DNA from: Pseudomonas pharyngis
GTDB lineage: Bacteria; Pseudomonadota; Gammaproteobacteria; Pseudomonadales; Pseudomonadaceae
DNA length: 64,000 bases
Direction: 5' to 3'
Assembly: GCF_021602345.1 (NCBI RefSeq)
Contig: NZ_BQID01000006.1
Location: 295,828-359,827, forward strand
The notes beneath the pieces were generated by a model that was given only the letters and a program-made list of their open reading frames with translations, did no database searches and was not told the DNA's origin. Each line of letters opens with the position of its first letter. Position 1 is the first letter of the stretch. Shown piece by piece: positions 17,894 to 29,594 of this stretch. The position numbers and the translations under genes are program-made.

Positions 17894-18007
17894 TTTGCCT
17901 AAAGTCTTGCTCCAGAAGGCTTTAACCGTACTTTTTCCTCGAAATTGCCTGCCATTTACGCCTTTTATACGACTTGTGCAATCCGCTATTGGGGGTAGGC
18001 GATTGCG

Positions 18008-18036
18008 TTGTCATTAGTAGCCTAACTGTCTATACT
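18008..18036 (+). promoter_or_regulatory. Sigma-70 promoter of the sdh-suc operon
   Basis: -35 TTGTCA (18008-18013), 17-nt spacer, -10 TATACT (18031-18036). Transcription would begin near 18043, giving a leader of about 130 nt ahead of the sdhC GTG. The leader is long enough for small-RNA or attenuation control, though no specific site was recognised. With the gltA promoter it accounts for the 364-nt gltA-sdhC gap; no gene is seen there. Confidence 0.7.
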
Positions 18037-18171
18037 CGGCGACCGACCGCCAAGGGCTTTTGGGCTTGCTTTCATTGGGGGTCGCATCCCTGGGTGGTGG
18101 TTACCTGACCAGTGCACTCCCCAACAACTTTGCCCTGATTGTTAGGGGCTCTTCAGTGTGAAAAAAAAGCC

Positions 18172-18546
18172 GTGAAAAGCCAACGACCTGTAAACCTAGA
18201 CCTAAGGACCATCAAACTCCCCATCACCGGCGTTACGTCGTTTCTTCACCGTGTTTCCGGCATCATCCTCTTCCTGGGCCTTGGCATCATGCTTTATGCA
18301 TTGGGCAAATCCCTGGGTTCCGAGGAAGGTTATGTCGAGGTGAAGGCATGCTTGACCAGCCCGCTGGCCAAGTTCGTAGCATGGGGCCTCCTGTCCGCTC
18401 TTCTGTATCACCTGGTTGCCGGTGTGCGCCACTTGATCATGGACATGGGCATCGGTGAGACGCTGGAAGGCGGCCGCCTGGGCTCGAAACTGATCATCGC
18501 CGTTTCCGTGGTGCTGATCGTTCTGGCAGGAGTTTGGATATGGTAA
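18172..18546 (+). CDS. sdhC: Succinate dehydrogenase cytochrome b556 subunit
   Basis: 124 residues from a GTG codon; the frame gives MKSQRPVNLDLRTIKLPITG, matching the SdhC start, whereas upstream in-frame TTG starts add an unconserved tail. It has three TM helices. The SFLHRVSGIILF segment carries the ubiquinone-site Ser/Arg region, and haem-ligand His is in the second helix (LLYHLVAGVRHLIMDMG). The gene overlaps sdhD by 7 nt. The SD is poor (A-rich stretch), so translation initiation may be weak or regulated. Confidence 0.95.
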   Translation: MKSQRPVNLDLRTIKLPITGVTSFLHRVSGIILFLGLGIMLYALGKSLGSEEGYVEVKACLTSPLAKFVAWGLLSALLYHLVAGVRHLIMDMGIGETLEGGRLGSKLIIAVSVVLIVLAGVWIW

Positions 18547-18908
18547 CCAGCGTTACAAACCTTTCGCGTTCGGGCCTCTATGACTGGATGGCGCAGCGTG
18601 TGTCTGCGGTCGTTCTCGCGGCTTATTTCATCTTCCTGATCGGCTACCTCGCCGCGAACCCGGGCATTGGCTACGACCAATGGCACGGCCTGTTCGCCCA
18701 CAACGGAATGCGTATCTTCAGTCTGCTGGCACTGGTTGCCCTGGGCGCTCACGCCTGGGTCGGCATGTGGACCATCGCGACCGACTACCTGACGCCAATG
18801 GCGCTGGGCAAGTCCGCGACTGCAGTACGTTTCCTTTTCCAGGCAGTATGCGGCGTCGCGATGTTCGCTTACTTCGTCTGGGGTGTGCAGATTCTCTGGG
18901 GTATCTGA
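18540..18908 (+). CDS. sdhD: Succinate dehydrogenase membrane anchor subunit
   Basis: 122 residues, three TM helices, starting MVTSVTNLSRSGLYDWMAQRV. The ALGAHAWVGMWTIATDYL helix carries the SdhD haem-ligand histidine and the DY pair of the quinone site. With SdhC it anchors SdhAB to the inner membrane and binds haem b and ubiquinone. It overlaps sdhC and lies 3 nt before sdhA. Confidence 0.95.
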   Translation: MVTSVTNLSRSGLYDWMAQRVSAVVLAAYFIFLIGYLAANPGIGYDQWHGLFAHNGMRIFSLLALVALGAHAWVGMWTIATDYLTPMALGKSATAVRFLFQAVCGVAMFAYFVWGVQILWGI

Positions 18909-18911
18909 TTC

Positions 18912-20684
18912 ATGGCTAACATTCCAACGATTTCTTTCGACGCCATCATTATTGGTGGCGGCGGTGCTGGCATGCGCGCAGCGCTGCAACTGGCACAGGG
19001 CGGTCACAAGACTGCCGTGATCACCAAGGTTTTCCCGACCCGTTCGCACACTGTGTCCGCACAGGGCGGGATCACCTGCGCCATCGCTTCGGCCGACCCG
19101 AACGATGACTGGCGCTGGCACATGTACGATACCGTCAAGGGTTCCGACTACATCGGTGACCAGGACGCTATCGAATACATGTGTCAGGAAGGCCCGGCTG
19201 CCGTTTTCGAGCTGGACCACATGGGTCTGCCGTTCTCGCGTACCGAGCAAGGCCGTATCTACCAGCGTCCGTTCGGCGGTCAGTCGAAGGATTACGGTAA
19301 AGGCGGGCAGGCTGCCCGTACGTGCGCCGCTTCCGACCGTACCGGTCACGCGCTGCTGCACACCCTTTATCAGGGCAACCTGAAAGCCGGTACCACGTTC
19401 CTGAACGAGTACTACGCTGTCGACCTGGTGAAAAACCAGGAAGGCGAATTCGTCGGTGTGATCGCGATCTGCATCGAAACCGGCGAAACCACCTATATCC
19501 GCGCGAAAGCCACCGTACTGGCTACCGGCGGTGCAGGTCGTATCTATGCATCCACCACCAACGCCCTGATCAACACCGGTGACGGCGTCGGCATGGCTCT
19601 GCGTGCTGGCGTGCCGGTACAAGACATCGAAATGTGGCAGTTCCACCCGACCGGCATCGCCGGCGCCGGTGTACTGGTTACCGAAGGTTGCCGTGGTGAA
19701 GGTGGTTACCTGATCAACAAGCACGGCGAGCGTTTCATGGAGCGTTATGCTCCGAACGCCAAAGACCTGGCCGGTCGTGACGTGGTTGCCCGTTCGATGG
19801 TTAAAGAGATCATCGCCGGTAACGGTTGCGGTCCGAATGGCGACCACGTGATGCTCAAACTCGACCACCTGGGCGAGGAAGTGCTGCACAGCCGTCTGCC
19901 AGGCATCTGCGAACTGTCGAAGACTTTCGCACACGTTGACCCGGTGGTTGCTCCGGTTCCGGTTGTTCCGACTTGCCACTACATGATGGGCGGCGTTGCC
20001 ACCAACATTCATGGCCAGGCGATCACCCAGGACGCCGAAGGCGTGGATCGGATCATTCCTGGTCTGTTCGCGGTAGGTGAAGTGGCTTGCGTATCGGTTC
20101 ACGGTGCCAACCGTCTGGGCGGCAACTCGCTGCTCGACCTGGTGGTATTCGGCCGCGCTGCCGGCCTGCACCTGGAGAAGGCGCTGACCGATGGCATCGA
20201 ATACGACGACGCCACCGAAGCCGACATCGAAGCTGCCCTGGCGCGTCTGAACGCCCTGAACAACCGTACCGACGGCGAAGACGTCGCTACCCTGCGTCGC
20301 GAGCTGCAAAGCTGTATGCAGAACTACTTCGGTGTATTCCGTACCGGCGAATACATGCAGAAGGGTATTGCCCAGCTGGCTGATCTGCGCAAGCGCATCG
20401 CCAACGTGAAGATCAACGACAAGTCGCAGGCGTTCAACACTGCACGTATCGAAGCGCTGGAACTGCAAAACCTGCTGGAAGTGGCTGAAGCTACCGCCAT
20501 CGCTGCCGAAGTACGTAAAGAGTCCCGCGGCGCTCACGCCCGTGAAGACTTCGAAGACCGTGACGACGAAAACTGGCTGTGCCACACCCTGTACTTCCCG
20601 GGTGAGAAACGCGTCGCCAAGCGTGCCGTGAACTTCTCGCCGAAGACTGTTCCGACTTTCGAACCTAAAGTCCGGACTTATTAA
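18912..20684 (+). CDS. sdhA: Succinate dehydrogenase flavoprotein subunit
   Basis: 590 residues, full length. FAD-binding [11 protein letters not shown] is at about 15-25. The covalent-FAD histidine is H46 in [12 protein letters not shown]. The active-site region [21 protein letters not shown] is near 242-262 with the catalytic arginine after it. It oxidises succinate to fumarate, passing electrons to SdhB. It sits 3 nt after sdhD and 11 nt before sdhB. Confidence 0.98.
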   Translation: MANIPTISFDAIIIGGGGAGMRAALQLAQGGHKTAVITKVFPTRSHTVSAQGGITCAIASADPNDDWRWHMYDTVKGSDYIGDQDAIEYMCQEGPAAVFELDHMGLPFSRTEQGRIYQRPFGGQSKDYGKGGQAARTCAASDRTGHALLHTLYQGNLKAGTTFLNEYYAVDLVKNQEGEFVGVIAICIETGETTYIRAKATVLATGGAGRIYASTTNALINTGDGVGMALRAGVPVQDIEMWQFHPTGIAGAGVLVTEGCRGEGGYLINKHGERFMERYAPNAKDLAGRDVVARSMVKEIIAGNGCGPNGDHVMLKLDHLGEEVLHSRLPGICELSKTFAHVDPVVAPVPVVPTCHYMMGGVATNIHGQAITQDAEGVDRIIPGLFAVGEVACVSVHGANRLGGNSLLDLVVFGRAAGLHLEKALTDGIEYDDATEADIEAALARLNALNNRTDGEDVATLRRELQSCMQNYFGVFRTGEYMQKGIAQLADLRKRIANVKINDKSQAFNTARIEALELQNLLEVAEATAIAAEVRKESRGAHAREDFEDRDDENWLCHTLYFPGEKRVAKRAVNFSPKTVPTFEPKVRTY

Positions 20685-20695
20685 GGGTGACCGCC

Positions 20696-21400
20696 ATGTT
20701 GCAAGTCAGTGTTTATCGTTACAACCCTGATCAGGACGCTGCGCCGTTCATGCAGGAATTCCAGGTTGATACCGGTGGTAAAGACCTGATGGTGCTGGAC
20801 GTGCTGGCCCTGATCAAAGAGCAGGACGAAGGTTTCTCCTATCGTCGCTCCTGCCGTGAAGGCGTGTGTGGCTCCGACGGCATGAACATCAACGGCAAGA
20901 ACGGCCTGGCGTGCATCACGCCGCTGTCCGCTGTCGTCAAAGGTAACAAGCTGATCGTTCGTCCGCTGCCAGGTTTGCCGGTTATCCGTGACCTGGTTGT
21001 CGATATGAGCATCTTCTACAAGCAATACGAGAAGGTTAAGCCATTCCTGCAGAACGACACGCCGGCTCCGGCCATCGAGCGTCTGCAGTCCCCTGAAGAG
21101 CGTGAAAAGCTCGACGGTCTGTACGAGTGCATCCTGTGCGCCTGCTGCTCGACCTCTTGCCCGTCCTTCTGGTGGAACCCGGACAAGTTCCTGGGTCCAG
21201 CTGCCCTGCTGCAAGCGTACCGCTTCCTGGCAGACAGCCGTGACACCAAGACGTCCGAGCGTCTGGCGTCCCTCGATGACCCGTTCAGCGTTTTCCGCTG
21301 CCGGGGCATCATGAACTGCGTCAACGTATGTCCGAAAGGCCTGAACCCGACTAAGGCCATCGGTCACATCCGTAACATGCTGCTTTCGAGCGGCGTGTGA
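20696..21400 (+). CDS. sdhB: Succinate dehydrogenase iron-sulfur subunit
   Basis: 234 residues from ATG (MLQVSVYRYNPD); an in-frame GTG 9 nt upstream is less likely. It has three Fe-S sets: [2Fe-2S] CREGVCGSDGMNINGKNG with the following Cys, [4Fe-4S] CILCACCSTSCPS, and [3Fe-4S] CRGIMNCVNVCPKGLNP. It carries electrons from FADH2 to quinone. Confidence 0.97.
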   Translation: MLQVSVYRYNPDQDAAPFMQEFQVDTGGKDLMVLDVLALIKEQDEGFSYRRSCREGVCGSDGMNINGKNGLACITPLSAVVKGNKLIVRPLPGLPVIRDLVVDMSIFYKQYEKVKPFLQNDTPAPAIERLQSPEEREKLDGLYECILCACCSTSCPSFWWNPDKFLGPAALLQAYRFLADSRDTKTSERLASLDDPFSVFRCRGIMNCVNVCPKGLNPTKAIGHIRNMLLSSGV

Positions 21401-21471
21401 TTCAGCTGCTGTAACCGCTGTACCCGCAGAGGGCTTAGGCGCGGGCTTCAACCCGCGCCATGGCTATAACC

Positions 21472-21505
21472 AGAGCAGCAGCCATAAGCTGCGGCTCTTA
21501 TTTTG
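21472..21505 (+). terminator. Possible terminator/attenuator between sdhB and sucA
   Basis: An 11-bp stem with one A-G mismatch (AGAGCAGCAGC / GCTGCGGCTCT, CATAA loop) is followed by TTATTTT. A second perfect 8-bp hairpin (GGCGCGGG / CCCGCGCC) precedes it at 21438-21459. Together they could partly terminate sdh transcription and set lower sucAB levels. The remaining ~150 nt before sucA could hold an internal promoter, not identified. Confidence 0.5.
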
Positions 21506-21653
21506 AAGAAATGAGACAAGCAGGGGCATCCGGGCTGGTACCCGGACTATCAGTGTGATCCTAAGTGGCTTGTTTTGGTCGCTGCATTCGGACTTCTGCA
21601 AGCTTGCTCGGTGTCGGCACCGATGGTGTTCCCCTAACCGAGGGTGACCAAGC

Positions 21654-24485
21654 ATGCAAGAAAGCGTGATGCAGCGCATGTGGAACAGCGCCTACCTTTC
21701 AGGTGGAAACGCTGCCTATGTGGAAGAGCTCTACGAGCTCTACCTGCACGACCCTAACGCTGTGCCAGAAGAGTGGCGCACCTACTTTCAGAAGCTGCCT
21801 GCCGACGGCAGCTCTGCCACCGATGTTTCGCACTCCACAATTCGCGATCATTTCGTGCTGCTGGCAAAGAACCAGCGCCGCGCCCAACCGGTTTCCGCCG
21901 GCAGCGTGAGCAGTGAGCACGAGAAGAAGCAGGTTGAAGTGCTGCGATTGATCCAGGCCTACCGTATGCGTGGCCACCAGGCAGCCCAGCTTGACCCGCT
22001 GGGACTGTGGCAGCGTCCTGCACCTGCAGACCTGTCGATCAATCACTACGGCTTGACCAATGCCGATCTTGATACGACCTTCCGTGCCGGCGACCTGTTC
22101 ATCGGCAAAGAGGAAGCGAGCCTACGCGAAATTCACGAAGCGTTGCAGCAGACATATTGCCGCACCATCGGCGCTGAATTTACGCACATCACCGATTCCG
22201 AGCAGCGCCAGTGGTTCCAGCAGCGTCTGGAAAGCGTGCGTGGCCGTCCGGAATATTCCGCGGACATCAAGAGCCACCTGCTCGAGCGCGTGACGGCCGG
22301 TGAAGGCCTGGAAAAATACCTGGGTACCAAATACCCGGGCACCAAGCGTTTCGGTCTGGAAGGTGGCGAAAGCCTGATTCCGATGCTCGACGAACTGATC
22401 CAGCGTTCCGGCTCGTACGGCACCAAGGAAGTCGTCATCGGCATGGCCCACCGTGGCCGTCTGAACGTACTGGTCAACACCTTCGGCAAGAACCCGCGCG
22501 AGCTGTTCGACGAGTTCGAAGGCAAGAAGAAGGTCGAGCTGGGTTCCGGTGACGTCAAATACCACCAGGGCTTCTCGTCCAACGTAATGACCACCGGCGG
22601 TGAAGTTCACTTGGCCATGGCGTTCAACCCGTCCCACCTGGAAATCGTTTCCCCGGTGGTCGAGGGTTCGGTTCGCGCCCGTCAGGACCGTCGCAACGAT
22701 TCGACCGGTGAGAAGGTTCTGCCGATCTCCATCCACGGTGATGCTGCATTCGCCGGTCAAGGCGTGGTCATGGAAACCTTCCAGATGTCGCAGACCCGCG
22801 GTTTCAAGACCGGCGGTACCGTGCACATCGTGATCAACAACCAGGTCGGTTTCACCATCAGCAACCCGCTGGACTCGCGTTCCACCGAGTACGCCACCGA
22901 CGTCGCGAAAATGATCCAGGCGCCGATCCTCCATGTGAATGGTGATGATCCGGAAGCCGTATTGTTCGTGACCCAGCTGGCCATCGACTACCGCATGCAG
23001 TTCAAGCGTGACGTGGTGATCGACCTGGTCTGCTACCGTCGTCGCGGCCACAACGAGGCCGACGAGCCAAGCGGCACCCAGCCTCTGATGTATCAGCAGA
23101 TCACCAAGCAGCGCACCACCCGTGAGCTGTACGCTGATCGTCTGACCCAGGCCGGTGTGCTGGACGCAGAGCGTGTTCAGGCGAAAGTCGACGAATACCG
23201 CAACGCGCTGGACAACGGTCTGCACGTCGTGAAATCGCTGGTCAAAGAGCCGAACAAAGAGCTGTTCGTCGACTGGCGTCCGTATCTGGGCCACGCCTGG
23301 ACCGCGCGTCACGACACTCGCTTCGACCTAAAGACCCTGCAGGAACTGTCCGCCAAGCTGCTGGAAATTCCGGAAGGCTTCGTGGTTCAGCGTCAGGTCG
23401 CGAAGATCTACGAAGACCGTCAGAAGATGCAAGCCGGCGGCCTGCCGATCAACTGGGGTTACGCCGAAACCATGGCGTACGCGACCCTGGCGTTCGAAGG
23501 TCACCCGATCCGCATGACTGGCCAGGACATCGGCCGCGGTACGTTCTCGCACCGTCACGCTGTGCTGCACAACCAGAAAGATGCCGGTACCTACATTCCG
23601 CTCAAGCATCTGTATGAAGGTCAGCCACGCTTCGACCTGTACGACTCGTTCCTGTCGGAAGAAGCCGTACTGGCGTTCGAATACGGTTACTCGACCACCA
23701 CGCCAAACGCGCTGGTGATCTGGGAAGCCCAGTTCGGCGACTTCGCCAACGGTGCACAGGTCGTTATCGACCAGTTCATCACCAGCGGCGAGCACAAGTG
23801 GGGCCGTCTCTGCGGTCTGACCATGCTGCTGCCGCACGGCTACGAAGGTCAGGGCCCTGAGCACAGCTCGGCACGTCTTGAGCGTTACCTGCAGCTGTGC
23901 GCCGAGCACAACATTCAGGTGTGCATGCCGACCACCCCGGCCCAGATCTACCACTTGCTGCGCCGTCAGGTGATTCGCCCGCTGCGCAAGCCATTGGTCG
24001 TTCTGACTCCAAAGTCGCTGCTGCGCCACAAACTGGCCATTTCGACCCTGGAAGATCTGGCCGAAGGTTCGTTCCAGACCGTTATCCCGGAAATCGATGC
24101 CCTGGACCCGAAAAAGGTCGAGCGCGTTGTTCTGTGCAGCGGCAAGGTCTACTACGACCTGCTGGAAAAACGTCGTGCCGAAGGCCGCGAAGATATCGCC
24201 ATCGTGCGTATCGAGCAGCTGTACCCATTCCCTGAGGACGACTTGAAAGAAGTCCTGGCTCCTTACACCAATGCCAAAGCGGCCGTGTGGTGTCAGGAAG
24301 AGCCGATGAACCAGGGCGCCTGGTACTGCAGCCAGCACCACCTGCGTCGCAGCATCAGCAACCTCAACAAATCTCTCGTACTCGAGTACGCGGGCCGTGA
24401 GGCTTCTGCTGCCCCAGCATGTGGTTACGCATCGATGCACGCCGAGCAGCAGGAACAACTGCTGCAAGACGCGTTTACCGTTTAA
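21654..24485 (+). CDS. sucA: 2-oxoglutarate dehydrogenase E1 component
   Basis: 943 residues, the expected length. The N-terminal SSYLSGGN-like recognition segment (MQRMWNSAYLSGGNAAYVEELY), TPP-binding IHGDAAFAGQG followed by NNQVGFTI, and the transketolase-like C-terminal half (QFGDFANGAQVVIDQFI, HGYEGQGPEHSSARLER) are all present. It decarboxylates 2-oxoglutarate and transfers succinyl to the SucB lipoyl group. First gene of the suc segment, 253 nt after sdhB. Confidence 0.98.
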   Translation: MQESVMQRMWNSAYLSGGNAAYVEELYELYLHDPNAVPEEWRTYFQKLPADGSSATDVSHSTIRDHFVLLAKNQRRAQPVSAGSVSSEHEKKQVEVLRLIQAYRMRGHQAAQLDPLGLWQRPAPADLSINHYGLTNADLDTTFRAGDLFIGKEEASLREIHEALQQTYCRTIGAEFTHITDSEQRQWFQQRLESVRGRPEYSADIKSHLLERVTAGEGLEKYLGTKYPGTKRFGLEGGESLIPMLDELIQRSGSYGTKEVVIGMAHRGRLNVLVNTFGKNPRELFDEFEGKKKVELGSGDVKYHQGFSSNVMTTGGEVHLAMAFNPSHLEIVSPVVEGSVRARQDRRNDSTGEKVLPISIHGDAAFAGQGVVMETFQMSQTRGFKTGGTVHIVINNQVGFTISNPLDSRSTEYATDVAKMIQAPILHVNGDDPEAVLFVTQLAIDYRMQFKRDVVIDLVCYRRRGHNEADEPSGTQPLMYQQITKQRTTRELYADRLTQAGVLDAERVQAKVDEYRNALDNGLHVVKSLVKEPNKELFVDWRPYLGHAWTARHDTRFDLKTLQELSAKLLEIPEGFVVQRQVAKIYEDRQKMQAGGLPINWGYAETMAYATLAFEGHPIRMTGQDIGRGTFSHRHAVLHNQKDAGTYIPLKHLYEGQPRFDLYDSFLSEEAVLAFEYGYSTTTPNALVIWEAQFGDFANGAQVVIDQFITSGEHKWGRLCGLTMLLPHGYEGQGPEHSSARLERYLQLCAEHNIQVCMPTTPAQIYHLLRRQVIRPLRKPLVVLTPKSLLRHKLAISTLEDLAEGSFQTVIPEIDALDPKKVERVVLCSGKVYYDLLEKRRAEGREDIAIVRIEQLYPFPEDDLKEVLAPYTNAKAAVWCQEEPMNQGAWYCSQHHLRRSISNLNKSLVLEYAGREASAAPACGYASMHAEQQEQLLQDAFTV

Positions 24486-24527
24486 CGCCTTCGCGCACCT
24501 GAAACCGAATTTAAGGAACCACAGATA

Positions 24528-25751
24528 ATGGCTATCGAGATCAAAGCCCCCACTTTCCCGGAATCGGTTGCCGATGGCACCGTTGCCACCTGGCACAAAC
24601 AACCGGGCGACGCCGTCAAGCGTGACGAACTGATCGTCGACATCGAAACCGACAAAGTCGTACTGGAAGTGCTGGCTACCGCCGACGGCGTGCTGGGCGC
24701 AATCGTCAAGGGCGAGGGCGACACCGTCCTGTCCGACGAAGTCCTGGGCTCCATCGTTGAAGGCGGCGCTGCTGCCGCCGCTCCGGCTGCCGCTGCTGCT
24801 CCGGCCGCTGCTGCCGCTGCACCTGCTGCCGCTGATGGCGAAGACGACCCGATCGCTGCTCCTGCCGCGCGCAAGCTGGCTGAAGAGAACGGCATCAACA
24901 TCGCGTCCGTTGCCGGCACCGGCAAAGGCGGTCGCGTGACCAAGGAAGACGTGGTTGCAGCCGTTGCTGCCAAGAAAGCCGCTCCGGCTGCCGCGCCTGC
25001 CAAGGCTGCTGCTCCGGCTGCCGCCGCTCCTGTGTTCGCCGCTGGCGACCGCATCGAGAAGCGCGTTCCGATGACCCGCGTTCGTGCCACCGTTGCCAAG
25101 CGTCTGGTTGAAGCTCAATCGAACATGGCGATGCTGACCACTTTCAACGAAGTCGACATGACCGAAGTCATGGCCCTGCGTTCGAAGTACAAGGACCTGT
25201 TCGAGAAGTCCCACAACGGCGTACGCCTGGGCTTCATGTCGTTCTTCGTCAAGGCTGCCACCGAAGCGCTGAAACGCTTCCCGGCGGTCAACGCTTCGAT
25301 CGACGGCAACGACATCGTTTACCACGGTTATGCCGACATCGGTGTCGCTGTTTCCAGCGACCGTGGCCTGGTAGTTCCGGTTCTGCGTAACGCCGAGCAC
25401 ATGAGCCTGGCTGAAATCGAAGGCGGCATCGCCACCTTCGGCAAGAAAGCCCGTGACGGCAAACTGTCGATGGACGAAATGACCGGCGGCACCTTCACCA
25501 TCACCAACGGTGGTACCTTCGGTTCGATGATGTCGACCCCGATCGTCAACCCGCCGCAGGCAGCGATTCTGGGCATGCACAACATCATCCAGCGTCCGAT
25601 GGCCATCAACGGTCAGGTCGTGATCCGTCCGATGATGTACCTGGCGCTGTCCTACGATCACCGTCTGATCGATGGCAAAGAAGCTGTAACCTTCCTGGTG
25701 ACCATCAAGAACCTGCTGGAAGATCCGGCTCGTCTGTTGCTGGATATCTGA
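24528..25751 (+). CDS. sucB: Dihydrolipoyl succinyltransferase (2-oxoglutarate dehydrogenase E2)
   Basis: 407 residues: N-terminal lipoyl domain with lipoyl lysine K43 in ETDKVVLEV, an Ala/Pro-rich flexible linker (about 80-108), a peripheral-subunit-binding domain ([14 protein letters not shown], about 110-145), a second Ala-rich linker, then the catalytic domain ending with the [12 protein letters not shown] active-site His/Asp motif. A single lipoyl domain, as normal for SucB. It is 42 nt downstream of sucA with a clear SD (aagga). Confidence 0.98.
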   Translation: MAIEIKAPTFPESVADGTVATWHKQPGDAVKRDELIVDIETDKVVLEVLATADGVLGAIVKGEGDTVLSDEVLGSIVEGGAAAAAPAAAAAPAAAAAAPAAADGEDDPIAAPAARKLAEENGINIASVAGTGKGGRVTKEDVVAAVAAKKAAPAAAPAKAAAPAAAAPVFAAGDRIEKRVPMTRVRATVAKRLVEAQSNMAMLTTFNEVDMTEVMALRSKYKDLFEKSHNGVRLGFMSFFVKAATEALKRFPAVNASIDGNDIVYHGYADIGVAVSSDRGLVVPVLRNAEHMSLAEIEGGIATFGKKARDGKLSMDEMTGGTFTITNGGTFGSMMSTPIVNPPQAAILGMHNIIQRPMAINGQVVIRPMMYLALSYDHRLIDGKEAVTFLVTIKNLLEDPARLLLDI

Positions 25752-25763
25752 TAGAAGCAGTCA

Positions 25764-25813
25764 CGCGCTGCAAGTTTCAAGCTGCGGGAAAACGCAGCCT
25801 GGCTTGCAGCGCG
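25764..25813. repeat. Nested hairpin between sucB and lpdG
   Basis: Outer stem CGCGCTGCAAG / CTTGCAGCGCG (11 bp, perfect) encloses an inner GCTGCG / CGCAGC stem. It has no T-tract, so it is not a standard terminator. CAAGCTTGAAGC-like words beside it resemble a short repeat often seen between Pseudomonas genes. It could mark an RNA processing or stability point inside the operon. Confidence 0.65.
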
Positions 25814-25848
25814 CGGCTTGAAGCTTTTCGCTAAAGAGGATTTTTTGA

Positions 25849-27285
<1,437 letters not shown>

Positions 27286-27369
27286 GACACACAATAAGAA
27301 ACCACGGCGGTACGGCCCGTCGTGAGCCTTGCGTGCAAGACTCACCGCGGAATGTCCGCTGGACGCAGC

Positions 27370-27409
27370 CTTGCGTAGCTGCACCGGGTATCCGGAAAGG
27401 CTACGCAAG
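27370..27409 (+). other. Stable hairpin in the lpdG-sucC intercistronic region
   Basis: Stem CTTGCGTAGC (27370-27379) pairs perfectly with GCTACGCAAG (27400-27409). The loop contains CCGGGTATCCGG, itself able to fold. There is no T-run. The 201-nt gap is long for this operon, so it may hold an internal promoter or processing site for sucCD; no promoter is recognised. Confidence 0.55.
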
Positions 27410-27486
27410 CAGCAGTCACAGGTGGCGCGGCACTCGTAAAGAGCGCAGCGCCGAATGCGCAGTACCTAACGAAGACGGTAAAAAGC

Positions 27487-28653
27487 ATGAATCTTCACGA
27501 GTATCAGGGTAAGCAGCTGTTCGCTGAATACGGCCTGCCAGTTTCCACTGGTTTCGCAGTAGACACCCCGGAAGCAGCAGCAGAAGCTTGCGACAAAATC
27601 GGCGGCAACGAGTGGGTTGTCAAAGCCCAGGTTCACGCCGGTGGTCGCGGTAAAGCGGGCGGCGTCAAGCTGGTTCGCAGCAGAGAAGACGCCAAAGCCT
27701 TCGCACAGCAGTGGCTGGGCAAGCGTCTGGTGACTTACCAGACTGACGCCAACGGCCAGCCAGTCACCAAGATCCTGGTTGAATCGTGCACTGATATCGC
27801 TAAAGAGCTGTACCTGGGCGCTGTCGTTGACCGTTCGAGCCGTCGCATCGTGTTCATGGCTTCCACCGAAGGTGGCGTGGACATCGAGAAAATCGCTCAC
27901 GACACTCCAGAAAAAATTCTGAAAGCCACCATCGATCCACTGGTCGGCGCTCAGCCATTCCAGGGTCGCGAGCTGGCATTCCAGCTGGGTCTGGAAGGCA
28001 AGCAGGTTGCTCAGTTCGCCAAGATCTTCGTAGGTCTGGCCAAGCTGTTCAAGGATCACGACCTGGCTCTGCTGGAAGTGAACCCGCTGGTGATCAAGGC
28101 TGACGGCGATCTGCACTGCCTGGATGCAAAGATCAACATCGACGCCAACGCAATGTACCGTCAGCCCAAGCTGAAGACTTTCCACGATCCGTCGCAGGAC
28201 GATCCGCGCGAAGCGCACGCTGCCAAGTTCGAACTGAACTACGTAGCGCTGGAAGGCAACATCGGCTGCATGGTGAACGGTGCCGGCCTGGCCATGGGTA
28301 CCATGGACATCGTCAACCTGCACGGCGGCAAGCCAGCCAACTTCCTCGACGTAGGTGGTGGTGCTACCAAAGAACGCGTAACCGAAGCTTTCAAAATCAT
28401 TCTGTCCGACAGCAACGTCGCTGCAGTACTGGTTAACATCTTCGGCGGCATCGTTCGTTGCGACATGATTGCCGAAGGCATCATCGGTGCAGTGAAAGAA
28501 GTCGGCGTGAAAATCCCGGTTGTTGTTCGTCTTGAAGGCAACAACGCTGAACTGGGCGCTAAAGTACTGGCAGAAAGCGGTTTGAACATCATCGCTGCTA
28601 CCAGCCTGACCGACGCTGCTCAACAAGTCGTTAAAGCTGCGGAGGGCAAGTAA
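27487..28653 (+). CDS. sucC: Succinyl-CoA synthetase beta subunit (ADP-forming)
   Basis: 388 residues. ATP-grasp N-terminal domain starting [20 protein letters not shown], with [20 protein letters not shown] nucleotide-binding segment and the C-terminal CoA-ligase half ([32 protein letters not shown]). With SucD it converts succinyl-CoA to succinate with substrate-level phosphorylation. It overlaps sucD by one nucleotide (TAATG). Confidence 0.98.
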   Translation: MNLHEYQGKQLFAEYGLPVSTGFAVDTPEAAAEACDKIGGNEWVVKAQVHAGGRGKAGGVKLVRSREDAKAFAQQWLGKRLVTYQTDANGQPVTKILVESCTDIAKELYLGAVVDRSSRRIVFMASTEGGVDIEKIAHDTPEKILKATIDPLVGAQPFQGRELAFQLGLEGKQVAQFAKIFVGLAKLFKDHDLALLEVNPLVIKADGDLHCLDAKINIDANAMYRQPKLKTFHDPSQDDPREAHAAKFELNYVALEGNIGCMVNGAGLAMGTMDIVNLHGGKPANFLDVGGGATKERVTEAFKIILSDSNVAAVLVNIFGGIVRCDMIAEGIIGAVKEVGVKIPVVVRLEGNNAELGAKVLAESGLNIIAATSLTDAAQQVVKAAEGK

Positions 28654-29537
28654 TGAGCGTCCTGATCAATAAAGACACCAAAGTAATCTGCCAGGGCTTC
28701 ACCGGCGCGCAGGGTACTTTCCACTCCGAGCAAGCCATTGCCTACGGCACCAAAATGGTTGGCGGCGTGACCCCAGGCAAAGGTGGCACCACTCACCTGA
28801 ACCTGCCTGTGTTCAACACCGTGAAAGAAGCTGTAGAAGCTACTGGCGCCACCGCCAGCGTAATCTACGTTCCGGCTCCTTTCTGCAAGGACTCGATCCT
28901 GGAAGCAGCTTTCGGCGGCATCAAGCTGATCGTCTGCATCACCGAAGGCATTCCTACCCTGGACATGCTGGACGCCAAAGTTAAGTGCGACGAGCTGGGT
29001 GTTACCCTGATCGGCCCTAACTGCCCAGGCGTGATCACCCCAGGCGAATGCAAGATCGGCATCATGCCAGGTCACATTCACTTGCCAGGCAAGGTCGGTA
29101 TCGTTTCCCGTTCCGGCACCCTGACCTACGAAGCTGTTAAGCAGACCACTGACGCCGGTTTCGGTCAGTCGACTTGCGTCGGCATCGGCGGTGACCCGAT
29201 CCCGGGTTCGAACTTCATCGACATCCTGAAGCTGTTCCAGGAAGACCCGAAGACCGAAGCGATCGTCATGATCGGCGAGATCGGCGGTTCGGCTGAAGAA
29301 GAAGCGGCTGCCTACATCAAGGCTAACGTGACCAAGCCGGTTGTTTCCTACATCGCTGGTGTGACTGCTCCTCCGGGCAAGCGCATGGGCCATGCTGGCG
29401 CAATCATCTCCGGCGGCAAAGGCACTGCAGACGAGAAATTCGCTGCTCTGCAAGACGCAGGCGTGAAAACCGTGCGTTCGCTGGCAGACATCGGCAAGGC
29501 CCTGGCCGAGCTGACTGGCTGGGAAGTGAAGAAGTAA
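28653..29537 (+). CDS. sucD: Succinyl-CoA synthetase alpha subunit
   Basis: 294 residues. N-terminal CoA-binding Rossmann domain ([18 protein letters not shown]) and C-terminal half with [20 protein letters not shown] and the phosphohistidine segment [20 protein letters not shown]. It forms the alpha-beta complex with SucC. It is the last gene of the sdh-suc block, followed by a terminator. Confidence 0.98.
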   Translation: MSVLINKDTKVICQGFTGAQGTFHSEQAIAYGTKMVGGVTPGKGGTTHLNLPVFNTVKEAVEATGATASVIYVPAPFCKDSILEAAFGGIKLIVCITEGIPTLDMLDAKVKCDELGVTLIGPNCPGVITPGECKIGIMPGHIHLPGKVGIVSRSGTLTYEAVKQTTDAGFGQSTCVGIGGDPIPGSNFIDILKLFQEDPKTEAIVMIGEIGGSAEEEAAAYIKANVTKPVVSYIAGVTAPPGKRMGHAGAIISGGKGTADEKFAALQDAGVKTVRSLADIGKALAELTGWEVKK

Positions 29538-29565
29538 GCTTCGGCTGACTTCTCTGCTCCAGCAA

Positions 29566-29594
29566 CAAAGGCCACCTTCGGGTGGCCTTTGTCG
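29566..29594 (+). terminator. Intrinsic terminator after sucD
   Basis: Stem ACAAAGGCCACC / GGTGGCCTTTGT with a stable TTCG tetraloop; the T-tract is short and interrupted (TTTGTCGTTT), but the stem is very strong. Confidence 0.85.

Noticed and set aside
18408-20585. A 725-codon minus-strand frame opposite sdhA
   Set aside because: Covers sdhCDA in antisense. Long only because sdhA uses few codons that give antisense stops.
24770-25035. Repetitive GCTGCTGCCGCT-like stretches in sucB
   Set aside because: They encode the Ala/Pro-rich flexible linkers of the E2 protein, not an independent repeat element.
23328-25661. A 777-codon minus-strand frame opposite sucA/sucB
   Set aside because: Spans two real genes in antisense and contains no domain.
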